DNA of 64,000 nt from JAAXIE01 sp965263155 (lineage in GTDB: Bacteria > Chloroflexota > Dehalococcoidia > Lucifugimonadales > JAAXIE01), in the NCBI GenBank assembly GCA_965263155.1, contig OZ253586.1, positions 496,001-560,000 of the forward strand, in the 5' to 3' direction. The notes under the pieces were generated by a model. The model saw only the letters and a program-made list of their open reading frames with translations, ran no database searches and had not been told where the DNA came from. Within the stretch, counting starts at the first letter, position 1. Each line of letters begins with the position of its first letter. The translations under genes and the position numbers were made by a program. Of the stretch, positions 50,049 to 58,849 are shown in pieces.

Positions 50049-50516
50049 CTACTTGTTCAGTTCATCCAGTATGTCGAACAACTCGCTGGGGTCGGGCAGA
50101 GTTCCAGGCTCGTACTCGCGGCGGTGGCGCACCACGCCACCCTTGTCCACTACCAGCACGGCACGACGCCCTACGCTACGTTCGGGGTTCCACAGGTCGT
50201 AGGACTTGGTCACCTCGCCATGGGGGTGCCAGTCGGAAAGCTCCGGGAACGGGATGCCGCCTAGGGCAGTCCCCCAAGCCCGATGGGCTGCTACGTGATC
50301 ACAGCTAATGCCCAGTACCTGGGCACCCTTCTCCTCGATCCGGGGGTTGTGAACCCGGAACAAGGATGCTTGCTGCGTTCAACCGGCGGTGAAGTCAAAG
50401 ACGTGGAAAGAAAGGATCACATGCTTGTCCCCAGCATACTGGCTGAGAGTGATTTCGCCGTGATCTGGGGAGGGAAGCTTGAAGTCAGGCGCTTTGTCAC
50501 CTACTTGTCCGGGCAT
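50049..50516 (-). CDS. Putative selenoprotein: peroxiredoxin (in-frame TGA = Sec)
   Basis: A 155-residue frame from ATG 50516 to 50049 with one internal TGA (50381-50379). Residues 1-45 read MPGQVGDKAPDFKLPSPDHG, then HVILSFHVFDFTAG, then TGA, then TQQASLFRVHNPRI. In AhpC/TSA peroxiredoxins this position (F-T-x-x-C) is the peroxidatic Cys, so TGA falls exactly on residue 46, the catalytic residue. The rest is an intact peroxiredoxin: GAQVLGISCDHVAAHRAWGTALGGIPFPELSDWHPHGEVTKSYDL, RRAVLVVDKGGVVRH. Cys72 may resolve the selenenic acid. Reduces peroxides. Own TATAAT at 50575-50570. A TTG at 50363 would give an enzyme without its catalytic residue. Confidence 0.9.
50339..50359 (-). promoter_or_regulatory. 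Candidate SECIS hairpin of the peroxiredoxin gene
   Basis: On the minus strand TCC-GGGTT-CAC-AACCC-CC-GGA: 8 bp with a 2-nt bulge and a CAC loop. The loop is 27 nt after the TGA. It lacks the GG loop of the other two, so this call is weaker. Confidence 0.4.
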
Positions 50517-50569
50517 ATCCCTGCGCACCTCTCGATTAGGATTCCGCTCTATGGCGGTTGGACCTTCGG

Positions 50570-50575
50570 ATTATA
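50570..50575 (-). promoter_or_regulatory. -10 box of the selenoperoxiredoxin gene
   Basis: TATAAT on the minus strand, 53 nt before the ATG and after the leuD stop, so the gene is not only an operon tail. No good -35. Confidence 0.5.
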
Positions 50576-50621
50576 CCCCTAGGTTGATGGGTACGCTAGG
50601 CGGGTGCTGCCGGGGAGATCT

Positions 50622-51215
50622 CTAGTTGCCGGACCCCGCCTCGAAGGCCGCTATCTTGTCCTCGTGCTCCAGCGTCAGACCGATGTCGTCCAAGCCGTTT
50701 ATCAGAGCGTGACGACGGAAGGAGTCGATGTCGAAGCTGGCTATCAAGTCCTCATTGGAGTCCCAAACTCGTTGTAACTCCAGGTCTACGTGCAGTTGGT
50801 AACCGGGCTCGTTCTTCGAGCGGTCCAATATCTCCCGCACAGTCTCCTCAGGCAACGCGATGGGGAGCAGGCCGTTCTGGAAGCAGTTGTTGTAGAAGAT
50901 GTCGGCAAAGCTGGGCGCGATGACACAGCGGATGCCGTAGTCGTGCAATGCCCACGGGGCGTGCTCGCGGGACGAGCCGGAGCCGAAGTTGCGCCCCGAC
51001 ACGATAATGCTGGACGCCGCATACGCGGGCTGGTTGAGGACGAAGTCGGGGTTGGGGCTACCGTCCTCAAGGTAGCGCCATGGCGTGAAGAGAAACTCGC
51101 CATAGCCGGTGCGCTCAATGCGCTTCAGGTACACCGCCGGGATAATCTGATCAGTGTCCACGTTTACTCGGTCGATAGGGGCGACGACGCCCGTCAGATT
51201 GACAAACGGTTCCAC
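50622..51215 (-). CDS. leuD: 3-isopropylmalate dehydratase small subunit
   Basis: 197 residues. It carries NLTGVVAPIDRVNVDTDQIIPAVYLKRIERTGYGEFLFTPWRY, then GRNFGSGSSREHAPWALHDYGIRCVIAPSFADIFYNNCFQNGLLPI, the swivel domain of the aconitase family, with LeuC as partner. GTG start (SD AGGAG). Separated from leuC by the HNH-Uma2 gene. Confidence 0.96.
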   Translation of the reverse strand: MEPFVNLTGVVAPIDRVNVDTDQIIPAVYLKRIERTGYGEFLFTPWRYLEDGSPNPDFVLNQPAYAASSIIVSGRNFGSGSSREHAPWALHDYGIRCVIAPSFADIFYNNCFQNGLLPIALPEETVREILDRSKNEPGYQLHVDLELQRVWDSNEDLIASFDIDSFRRHALINGLDDIGLTLEHEDKIAAFEAGSGN

Positions 51216-51245
51216 AGGTCTCCTCTCGCTTAGAAAATCTACCGT

Positions 51246-52187
51246 CTACCAGATTTCCTGCAGATTCAACTCGAACCCGGACAACAGCGGTTCGCCCGAC
51301 ACTGTGTTCGGGTTGTCCAGCACCTCTACAGACGTGCCGGGCCGGTAGATGTGCACTCGCTTCTGGATGGGGTCGACGAGCCATCCAAGCTGGGCCCCGT
51401 TCTCAATGTATTCGTTCATCTTCCTCTGCACGCTGGCCAGCATATCGGAATTGGAGCGCAGCTCGATAACAAAATCGGGGCAGACTGGCGGAAAAGTCTT
51501 CCGCTCCGCTTCACTCAATGCCTCCCAACGCTCGCGCAGTACCCAGGCAGCGTCAGGGCCCAACAAGGACCCGTTCGGCAGCCTGAACCCAGCCGCCGCC
51601 CCGAAAGGGATGCCTGTCCCGTCCTGACGTGCCCAGAGCCACAACTGCCCATACAATTCGCCGTCCTGCACACTGGTTTCACCACCCGTTGGCGGCATGA
51701 TGACCAACTCTCCCTTGGCTGTAAGCTCCCATCGCAAGTCGACGTTATGGGCTGAAATCTGGGCCAGTTGCTCGTCAGTCCATCGGATGTTCCCTAGGTT
51801 CAACACGAGTGGGTGTGGTAAGTAGACGCCCCCTTGTTCCGGAGTCAGCGCCGATTCCCTGGGCGCCACTTTATCCGACCAGAACAGGTGGTACTCTTTC
51901 AGCCGTGCTCTTACGTGCTTCTTTTTCAGTGTCAGGATTTCGTCCGTGCTCTGTTCTTGAGAGAACTTCATCCGGCTTGTTGCTGAGTTGCAGAAATTGC
52001 AGGCAGTCACTAGGTTGTCGGGAGAGTCCGTTCCGCCGACGCTCTTTGGTCTCAGGTGATTCACGCCTAGTTGGCGCCACTGGTTAAAGCCGTTCCCATT
52101 GAACCCGCAAAAGACGCAGGTGAAGCCATCCCGTTGGAAAACGGGATGGCCGTAGTCACCAAGGGCCGTGCTTGATAGCGTACTCAT
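51246..52187 (-). CDS. HNH nuclease fused to a Uma2-type PD-(D/E)XK domain
   Basis: 313 residues. Residues about 12-72 are an HNH domain with zinc cysteines C24-x2-C27 and C63-x2-C66, and NHLRPKSVGGTDSPDNLVTACNFCN (His44; the usual D-H reads N-H). After a basic linker (80-105), residues about 130-300 are a Uma2 (DUF820) domain: MPPTGGETSVQDGELYG, LLGPDAAWV (Asp212) and CPDFVIELRSNSD (Asp238, Glu242), the restriction-like active site. It sits between leuC and leuD with about 30 nt on each side, same strand. Uma2 and HNH domains are each common, but I know of no standard protein joining them. Role unknown; maybe a mobile or defence gene. Confidence 0.85.
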   Translation of the reverse strand: MSTLSSTALGDYGHPVFQRDGFTCVFCGFNGNGFNQWRQLGVNHLRPKSVGGTDSPDNLVTACNFCNSATSRMKFSQEQSTDEILTLKKKHVRARLKEYHLFWSDKVAPRESALTPEQGGVYLPHPLVLNLGNIRWTDEQLAQISAHNVDLRWELTAKGELVIMPPTGGETSVQDGELYGQLWLWARQDGTGIPFGAAAGFRLPNGSLLGPDAAWVLRERWEALSEAERKTFPPVCPDFVIELRSNSDMLASVQRKMNEYIENGAQLGWLVDPIQKRVHIYRPGTSVEVLDNPNTVSGEPLLSGFELNLQEIW

Positions 52188-52219
52188 CTGACGGTCCTGA
52201 CCGCTGTTGGACGCTAGTC

Positions 52220-53620
52220 CTACCACTCGCGGATGTCGACGAAATGGCCCGCGATGGCGGCTGCGGCTGCCATCTGGGGGCTTACCAAGTGGGTGCGCCC
52301 GCCCTTGCCTTGGCGTCCCTCGAAGTTGCGGTTGGAAGTGGAGGCGCAGCGCTGGCCGGGCTCCAGGATGTCGGGGTTCATGCCTAGGCACATGGAGCAA
52401 CCTGCCACACGCCAATCGAACCCAGCGTCTTTGAAGATGGCATCCAGCCCCTCGGCTTCGGCCTCGGCCTTTACCCGAGCAGAGCCGGGCACCACCATGG
52501 CGTAGACCTTGGGGTTGACCTTCCTCCCCTTGATCACTTCGGCTGCTGCCCGCAGGTCTTCCAGCCGGCTGTTGGTGCATGAGCCGAGGAATACGCGGTC
52601 AATCTCGATCTCCTGGATGCGTATGTCCGGCTCCAAGCCCATGTAGGTCAGGGCCCGCTCGGCGGCCTCCCGTGCCCCGGCATCCTCGAAGGAGGCAGGG
52701 TCAGGGACGCGGGCGGTGATGGGCGCCACCATGCCGGGGTTGGTGCCCCAAGTGACGAAGGGTTGCAGGCTGGGGGCGTCAATTTCGACTACCTTGTTGT
52801 AGGTAGCGCCGGGGTCGGTAGGCAGGGTGCGCCACTGTTCGATGGCCTGCTCCAAGGCCTCACCCTTGGGGGCGAAGGGGCGGCCATTGACGTACTCGAA
52901 GGTCGCGTCGTCAGGGGCTACCATGCCAGCCCGCGCTCCGCCCTCGATGCTCATGTTGCACACAGTCATGCGCCCTTCCATCGACAGGCCACGCACACCC
53001 TCGCCGGTGTACTCGATGACGTGCCCTGTGCCGCCTTGGACGCCAATCTGGCCGATTACGCCCAGTATCAGGTCCTTGGCCGTGACTCCGAAGGGCAGGG
53101 GCTTGTCCACCCTTATCTCCATGGTCTTGGGCTTGAACTGGCGCAAGGTCTGAGTGGCCAGCACATGCTCCACCTCGGAGGTGCCTATGCCCAAGGCGAA
53201 ACAGCCCATGGCTCCGTGAGTGGCCGTGTGGCTGTCGCCACACACTACTGTTTTGCCGGGCAGGGTATAGCCCAGCTGGGGCCCTATGACGTGGACGATG
53301 CCTTGGTTGGCGTGGAAGCGGTCATAGAGCGTGACGCCGAACTCGGCGCAGTTGGCCGAGAGGGCTTCAAGCTGGCGCCTAGAGATATCGTCCGTCACTG
53401 GGAGAGAAAGATCCCATGTCGGGGTGTTATGGTCGGCCGTGGCCACGGTGAGCTCCGGCCGCCGCACCTTGCGCCCTGCCAGCCGCAGCCCTTCGAAGGC
53501 TTGAGGCGAGGTGACCTCGTGCACCAAGTGCAGGTCGACGTAGATGATTGAGGGACGTTCCGGCTCCTCATGCACAACGTGGGCATCCCATATCTTTTCG
53601 AAGAGGGTCTTGGGTGGCAT
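52220..53620 (-). CDS. leuC: 3-isopropylmalate dehydratase large subunit
   Basis: 466 residues. Opens TLFEKIWDAHVV; shows VCGDSHTATHGAMGCFALGIGTSEVEHVLATQTL, EYTGEGVRGLSMEGRMTVCNMSIEGGARAGMVAPDD and the Fe-S cysteines in FLGSCTNSRLEDL and GCSMCLGMNPD. Isomerises 2- to 3-isopropylmalate with LeuD. Follows leuA in the operon. Confidence 0.97.
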   Translation of the reverse strand: MPPKTLFEKIWDAHVVHEEPERPSIIYVDLHLVHEVTSPQAFEGLRLAGRKVRRPELTVATADHNTPTWDLSLPVTDDISRRQLEALSANCAEFGVTLYDRFHANQGIVHVIGPQLGYTLPGKTVVCGDSHTATHGAMGCFALGIGTSEVEHVLATQTLRQFKPKTMEIRVDKPLPFGVTAKDLILGVIGQIGVQGGTGHVIEYTGEGVRGLSMEGRMTVCNMSIEGGARAGMVAPDDATFEYVNGRPFAPKGEALEQAIEQWRTLPTDPGATYNKVVEIDAPSLQPFVTWGTNPGMVAPITARVPDPASFEDAGAREAAERALTYMGLEPDIRIQEIEIDRVFLGSCTNSRLEDLRAAAEVIKGRKVNPKVYAMVVPGSARVKAEAEAEGLDAIFKDAGFDWRVAGCSMCLGMNPDILEPGQRCASTSNRNFEGRQGKGGRTHLVSPQMAAAAAIAGHFVDIREW

Positions 53621-53657
53621 GGCAACTCCCTAAGTCGGCTCGACATGCTCGATTTTC

Positions 53658-53683
53658 GGGTCAAACCGGGTCAAACCGGGTCA
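53658..53683. repeat. 10-bp tandem repeat between leuA and leuC
   Basis: GGGTCAAACC repeated twice plus GGGTCA, then ATTTCGTATCTGG (53683-53695), the motif family found in the gene-free islands. Confidence 0.6.
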
Positions 53684-53716
53684 TTTCGTATCTGGCCTTG
53701 CGGTTGGTGGCCGGAG

Positions 53717-55276
53717 CTAGTCGGGAGTGGTGAGGGGCTCGGGGGCCTCGCGCAGGCCCTCTTGTGCCAGCAGGCGGTTGAGGGCGCTGACGTAGGCCTT
53801 GGCACTGGCCACCACGATGTCGGTGGAGGCGGCACGGCCCATGTAGATGCGACCCTCGCGCTCCACCCGTACGCTGACTTGACCCAAGGAGTCCAGCCCC
53901 TCGGTGACGGACTGCACGTTGAAGTCCACCAGCTTGGCCGGAATGTGCACCGAACGGTCGATAGCGTTACATACCGCGTCAACTGGGCCGTTGCCTGTGG
54001 CGGCATCACTGTAGACCGTGCCGTCGGGACCGATGATCCGCACCGTGGCCGTGGCGATATCGTGATCGCCGCCCGAGAACTGTACGTGTTCCAACTCGTA
54101 GGTGACAGGCTCCATCGTCACCCGCAACTCCTCGGCCATCAGGGCTTCTAGGTCGCGGTCAGTGACCTCCCGCTTCTTGTCCGCCAGCACCTTGAAAGAC
54201 TCAAACACGCGGCTCAGGTCCTCGTTCGAAAGCACGTAGCCCAAGTCCTCCAGCCGGGAGCGCAGGCCAGCGCGACCGCTGAGCTTGCCCAACACCAGTG
54301 CGTTGCCGGACCAGCCGATGACCGCGGGGTCCATCACCTCGTAAGTGGTGCGCTCCTTAAGCACGCCGTCTTGGTGGATGCCTGAAGCATGGCGAAAGGC
54401 GTTCTCGCCCACTATCGACTTGTTGGCTTGGATGGACATGCCGGTGAGACGGCTCACCATGCGGCTAGTGCTGTAAATCTGAGTCGTATCGACCCCGGTT
54501 TCGACGTCGAACAGGTCACGGCGGGTGTGCAGCCCCATGATGATCTCTTCCAACGAGGCGTTACCCGCCCGCTCTCCGATGCCGTTGATGCAGCCCTCTA
54601 CTTGGCGTGCGCCAGCCTGCACCGCAGCCAAGCTATTGGCCACAGCCAGACCCAAATCGTTGTGGCAATGCACACTGAGCGTAGCCTTGTCGATGTTGCG
54701 CACGTTGCGCCGTATCTCTGCGATGAGATTGCCGAAGGCGGAGGGGATGGCGTAGCCTACGGTATCCGCAATGTTCACCGTCTTGGCTCCCGCGTCGATG
54801 ACCGCCTCCAGCATTTGGTAGAGGTATTCAGGGTCGGTGCGGGTGGCGTCCATAGGGGAGAACTCCACGTCGTCGCAGTATCCGCGGGCCCGGGCCACCA
54901 TAGAGGTGGCTAGGTCCAACACCTCTTCCCGGTTCTTGCGCAACTGGTGGGCGATGTGGATCTCGGAGCTCGACAGGAAGACGTGAATCCGTGGCTGGGC
55001 TGCGTCCTTGATGGCACCCCAGGCCGCATCCACGTCCACCTGATGTGCTCGCGCCAGCGAGGCGATTATTGGTCCCTCGACCTCTCGAGCGATGGCCTGC
55101 ACCGCGTTGAAGTCTCCGGGGGAGCTGGCGGCGAAACCAGCCTCAATGACGTCCACCTTGAGGCGGGCCAATTGCCGCGCGATTTCCATTTTCTCTTCGC
55201 CGGTCAGGCCCGTGCCTGCCGACTGCTCACCGTCGCGGAGTGTGGTGTCAAAGATTGCTACTCGCTCCTGAGCCAT
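53717..55276 (-). CDS. leuA: 2-isopropylmalate synthase
   Basis: 519 residues. Catalytic TIM barrel: VAIFDTTLRDGEQSAGTGLTGEEKMEIARQLARLKVDVIEAGFAASSPGD, SVHCHNDLGLAVANSLAAVQAGARQVEGCINGIGERAGNASLEEI, with the metal-binding HxH and Asp. The C-terminal leucine-sensing domain (residues about 390-510) is present, so Leu feedback is likely. ATG 55276; the longer frame to 55399 lacks conserved sequence. Separated from ilvC by 214 nt with no gene. Confidence 0.95.
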   Translation of the reverse strand: MAQERVAIFDTTLRDGEQSAGTGLTGEEKMEIARQLARLKVDVIEAGFAASSPGDFNAVQAIAREVEGPIIASLARAHQVDVDAAWGAIKDAAQPRIHVFLSSSEIHIAHQLRKNREEVLDLATSMVARARGYCDDVEFSPMDATRTDPEYLYQMLEAVIDAGAKTVNIADTVGYAIPSAFGNLIAEIRRNVRNIDKATLSVHCHNDLGLAVANSLAAVQAGARQVEGCINGIGERAGNASLEEIIMGLHTRRDLFDVETGVDTTQIYSTSRMVSRLTGMSIQANKSIVGENAFRHASGIHQDGVLKERTTYEVMDPAVIGWSGNALVLGKLSGRAGLRSRLEDLGYVLSNEDLSRVFESFKVLADKKREVTDRDLEALMAEELRVTMEPVTYELEHVQFSGGDHDIATATVRIIGPDGTVYSDAATGNGPVDAVCNAIDRSVHIPAKLVDFNVQSVTEGLDSLGQVSVRVEREGRIYMGRAASTDIVVASAKAYVSALNRLLAQEGLREAPEPLTTPD

Positions 55277-55490
55277 TGTTTTTCTTCTCTCTTTCGTGTT
55301 TTGGCGCCCAACGGTCGACCTCCGGCAGCTTGGGGCAAGGGCGTGCGCCCCTAAGGCCGGGTCACCAACCAGACGCCAGGGGAACGCAGTCCGCCACACC
55401 GAGCCATGCCATGACCCGAGTGCGGCGGCGAACTACGTTCACCACCTCCGTTATATGTATCGTTACGAATTCCATCACTCTGCTTGCACC

Positions 55491-56492
55491 CTATTTGGGG
55501 TCCATCCAAGGCATCATGCCACGGAGCTCTCTGCCAATATCCTCAATCTGGTGGTTGTTGGCTGATTCGCGGTCTTGGAGGAAGCGCTGCCTGCCCTCAT
55601 CGTTCTCTGCGATCCATTCGCGGGCGAAGCTCCCATTCTGGATGTCGGCCAGCACACGCCTCATGTTGTCCCGCACGTGCTCGTCGATGACGTTTCTACC
55701 GCGGGTGTAATCGCCGTACTCGGCAGTGTCGCTCACCGAGTAGCGCATATACTTGAAGCCGCCTTGGAAGATCAGGTCGACGATGAGCTTCATCTCATGG
55801 AGGCATTCAAAGTAGGCCAGTTCCGCCGGATAGCCCGCCTCGACCAGTGTCTCGAAGGCGGTGCGAATAAGGGAGGTCACGCCTCCGCAGAGCACCGTCT
55901 GCTCGCCGAAGAGGTCGGTCTCCGTCTCGTTCTTGAAGGTGGTCTCCAATACACCGGAACCGGTGGAGCCTATGCCCTTGGCGTAGGCCAGCGTCATGTC
56001 TTTACAGTGGCCCGAGTGGTCTTGGTGGATGGCCAACAACGACGGCACGCCGATGCCCTCGGTAAACAGCTCTCGCATGCGGTGCCCCGGTGCCTTGGGG
56101 GCCACCATGGAGACATCCAAGCCAGCCGAGGGGACCACCTGTCGGTAGTGGATACAGAAGCCGTGGGCAAACATCAGGGTGGCATCGTCGCGAATGTTGG
56201 GCTCGATTTGCTCGCGATAGACGGCCGCCTGCAAATGGTCAGGTATGAGTACCATGACGATATTGGACTGACGCGTGACCTCCGCGACATCGGCTACTTC
56301 AAGCCCTGCTTCTCTAGCCCGCTCGCGGCTGCTGCTTTCGGGCTGCAGCCCCACCATGACGTGCTGGCCGTTGTCCTTCAGGTTCAGGGCGTGGGCGTGC
56401 CCTTGGCTGCCGTAACCGATGATGCCTATAGTCTTCCCCGCAAGCAGGGAGAGGTCGGCATCCTTATCGTAGTAGACACTTACCATACTCAA
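55491..56492 (-). CDS. ilvC: Ketol-acid reductoisomerase, class I
   Basis: 333 residues. Rossmann domain GKTIGIIGYGSQGHAHALNLKDNG, the catalytic block SMVAPKAPGH and the knotted C-terminal domain with FGEQTVLCGG and FECLHEMKLIVDLIFQGG. Converts acetolactate to dihydroxyisovalerate. The cofactor loop reads GLQPESSSRE; the usual Arg of GLR is Gln, while the Ser residues fit NADPH, so cofactor use is probably NADPH but not certain. Confidence 0.96.
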   Translation of the reverse strand: MSMVSVYYDKDADLSLLAGKTIGIIGYGSQGHAHALNLKDNGQHVMVGLQPESSSRERAREAGLEVADVAEVTRQSNIVMVLIPDHLQAAVYREQIEPNIRDDATLMFAHGFCIHYRQVVPSAGLDVSMVAPKAPGHRMRELFTEGIGVPSLLAIHQDHSGHCKDMTLAYAKGIGSTGSGVLETTFKNETETDLFGEQTVLCGGVTSLIRTAFETLVEAGYPAELAYFECLHEMKLIVDLIFQGGFKYMRYSVSDTAEYGDYTRGRNVIDEHVRDNMRRVLADIQNGSFAREWIAENDEGRQRFLQDRESANNHQIEDIGRELRGMMPWMDPK

Positions 56493-56503
56493 CTCCTCGT
56501 GAT

Positions 56504-57070
56504 TTAGACGCTGCCTAGAGCGTATCCGGCGTCGCTGCTACGGTGGCCGTTGCTGGAGGCGCGCTGGCGTGCCGGGCGCCCCTCGGCGGCCCCGCGCACC
56601 ATGGCCACCCGGCCCGTTCGCATCACCTCGCGTATGCCGAAGGGCCGTAGCAGGTCGTATAGTGCGCTGATTTTTTCCTCGTCGCCGGTTACCTCGATGA
56701 TCAGCGAGTGGGGCCCGATGTCGACGATGTTGGCCCGGAAGATCTCCACCAACTGCATGATTTCGCTACGGGTGGAGGTCGTGCAGTGCACCTTGATGAG
56801 GGCTAGCTCTCTAGCCACGATCTCCATATCCGACAGGTCTGAGACACGAATTACGTCGATGAGCTTGTGGAGTTGCTTGGTGACCTGCTCCACGGTATCG
56901 TCGTCACCCTCCACCACGAAGGTCATTCGCGACAGGTTGGGCTGCTCGGAGGCGCCCACTGCCAAGCTGGTGATGTTGAAGCCGCGACGGCGGAAAAGGC
57001 TGGACACCCGGTTGAGCACACCCGGCTTGTCCTGCACCAAGGCAACGATGGTGTGATGCATCTCGTCCAT
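56504..57070 (-). CDS. ilvN: Acetolactate synthase small regulatory subunit
   Basis: 188 residues. N-terminal ACT domain HHTIVALVQDKPGVLNRVSSLFRRRGFNITSLAVG, then the C-terminal ALS_ss domain REIALIKVH-like ARELALIKVHCTTSTRSEI and VDIGPHSLIIEVTGDEEKI. Valine feedback is expected. It overlaps the ilvB stop by 3-4 nt. About 25 extra residues, Arg/Ser-rich, at the C-terminus. Confidence 0.95.
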   Translation of the reverse strand: MDEMHHTIVALVQDKPGVLNRVSSLFRRRGFNITSLAVGASEQPNLSRMTFVVEGDDDTVEQVTKQLHKLIDVIRVSDLSDMEIVARELALIKVHCTTSTRSEIMQLVEIFRANIVDIGPHSLIIEVTGDEEKISALYDLLRPFGIREVMRTGRVAMVRGAAEGRPARQRASSNGHRSSDAGYALGSV

Positions 57071-58767
57071 CAGAGCACCCGCTCCTGTATCTGCTCCTCG
57101 ATGAGCTCCTTCACGCTTTCACCAGCGGGGATCATGGGATAGACGTTCTCCTCTGGCTCCACCATGAAGTCCACCAAGGCCGGGCCGGGTTCGCGCATGG
57201 CTTGGTCGATGGCTGCGCGCACCTGTGCCTTATCGGTTACCCGGATGCCGGGTATGCCGAAGGCATCGGCCAGCTTTACGAAGTCGGGGTTGGCCGTATA
57301 GGCCGTAGCGGTGTAAATCTTCTCGTAGAAGAAGTCCTGCCACTGCCGCACCATGCCCAAGAAGTTGTTGTTGATGATGGCAAACTTCACCGGGATGTTG
57401 TTCTCGGCTGCTGTCGCCAACTCGCACATGGTCATCTGGAAACCGCCGTCCCCCGCTATAGACCACACTGTCATATCAGGTCGGCCGACTTTGGCCCCGA
57501 TGGCGGCTGGGACCTCGAAACCCATAGCCCCCAAACCGCCGGAGGTAACGAGCGTGTTGGCCTCCTCGAAGGAGCAGTGCTGGGCGGCCCACATTTGGTG
57601 CTGCCCCACCCCGGTGACGATGATGCAACGGTGGTTGGTGGCCTCCGACAGCTCACGCAAGACGTACTGGGGAAGCAGCTTGTCAGTATCGCGTATCTTG
57701 AGTGAAGGGTGATCGGTCCGCAGTTCTTCCATGCGGCGCAGCCAATCGGTGCGAGTCTGAGATTTCACCTGGGGTAGCAAGGCCCCCAGCACGTTCTTGA
57801 TGTCGCCTACGATGGGCACTGTGGGGCGGATGTTCTTGCCGACCTCCGAGGGGTCGATGTCCACATGGATGATTTCCTTGGCGTTGGGAGCAAAGTCGCT
57901 CAACCGACCCGTAACTCGGTCGTCGAACCGCATGCCGAGGGAGATGAGCAGGTCGGCCTCGTCGATTGCCAAGCTGGCCGAGGCCAAGCCATGCATCCCC
58001 GGCATACCCGCGTTCAGTGAGTGGCGTGTGGGGAACGAACTGATGCCCAACAGAGTGGTGATGACCGGAATCTGGGCCCGCTCCGCCAGCTCTCTGACCT
58101 CGTCGTAGGCGCGGGAGATAATCACGCCGTGGCCCGAGATAATCAGGGGCCTCTCGGCTTGGGCGATGAGTTGGGCGGCCTTGCGGATCTGGGAGGGGTG
58201 CCCCTGCAGCGATGGGTTGTAGCCCGGCAGGTCAACGCTCTCGGGATACTCAAACTCGGCAGTCTCGAGCTGGAGCACGTCCTTGGGGATGTCCACCAGC
58301 ACCGGTCCCGGCCTTCCAGTGTTGGCGATGTAGAAGGCCTCCTTGATGGCCGGGGCGATCTCTTCGGCACTCATCACCAAATAGTTGTGCTTGGTTATGG
58401 GCAGGGTAATGCCGGTGACGTCCGTCTCTTGAAAGGCGTCGCGACCGATGGCGGCGCGTCCCACTTGGCCAGTGATGGCTACCATGGGGATTGAGTCCAT
58501 CTGGGCGCAGGCAATGCCGGTCACCAAGTTAGTGGCGCCGGGGCCGGAGGTGGCTATACACACCCCTACGCGACCTGTGGCCCTGGCGTAGCCGTCGGCG
58601 GCCATGGCTGCGCCCTGCTCGTGGCGCACCAGAATGTGGCGCAGTTGGGGGTAGCGGTGCATCACTCCATACAGGGGCAGAATGGCCCCGCCGGGCAGGC
58701 CGAACGTGACGTCCACGCCCTCTTTCAGCAGGCTCTCACAAACGATTTCCGAACCGGTGAGCTTCAT
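57070..58767 (-). CDS. ilvB: Acetolactate synthase large subunit
   Basis: 565 residues, ThDP enzyme. KLTGSEIVCESLLKEGVDVTFGLPGGAILPLYGVMHR with the downstream catalytic Glu in LVRHEQGAAMAADGYARATGRVGVCIATSGPGATNLVTGIA; ThDP/Mg site in GDGGFQMTMCELATAAENNIPVKFAIINN. ATG 58767 with SD AAGGAGA is chosen; the frame extends to 58854 into the leader. First gene of the operon, controlled by the T-box just upstream. Confidence 0.97.
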   Translation of the reverse strand: MKLTGSEIVCESLLKEGVDVTFGLPGGAILPLYGVMHRYPQLRHILVRHEQGAAMAADGYARATGRVGVCIATSGPGATNLVTGIACAQMDSIPMVAITGQVGRAAIGRDAFQETDVTGITLPITKHNYLVMSAEEIAPAIKEAFYIANTGRPGPVLVDIPKDVLQLETAEFEYPESVDLPGYNPSLQGHPSQIRKAAQLIAQAERPLIISGHGVIISRAYDEVRELAERAQIPVITTLLGISSFPTRHSLNAGMPGMHGLASASLAIDEADLLISLGMRFDDRVTGRLSDFAPNAKEIIHVDIDPSEVGKNIRPTVPIVGDIKNVLGALLPQVKSQTRTDWLRRMEELRTDHPSLKIRDTDKLLPQYVLRELSEATNHRCIIVTGVGQHQMWAAQHCSFEEANTLVTSGGLGAMGFEVPAAIGAKVGRPDMTVWSIAGDGGFQMTMCELATAAENNIPVKFAIINNNFLGMVRQWQDFFYEKIYTATAYTANPDFVKLADAFGIPGIRVTDKAQVRAAIDQAMREPGPALVDFMVEPEENVYPMIPAGESVKELIEEQIQERVL

Positions 58768-58849
58768 GGGTCTCCTTCTGTAACTCTCCCTGAACCGGGG
58801 ACCTTCCCGAAGGGGCACTGGCACATGAGCCTTGGAATGCTGGTCTCGG

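Noticed and set aside
52188..52580. N-terminal extension of the HNH-Uma2 protein
   Set aside because: It is antisense-frame sequence of leuC (low complexity Arg/Gly); the HNH domain starts after ATG 52187.
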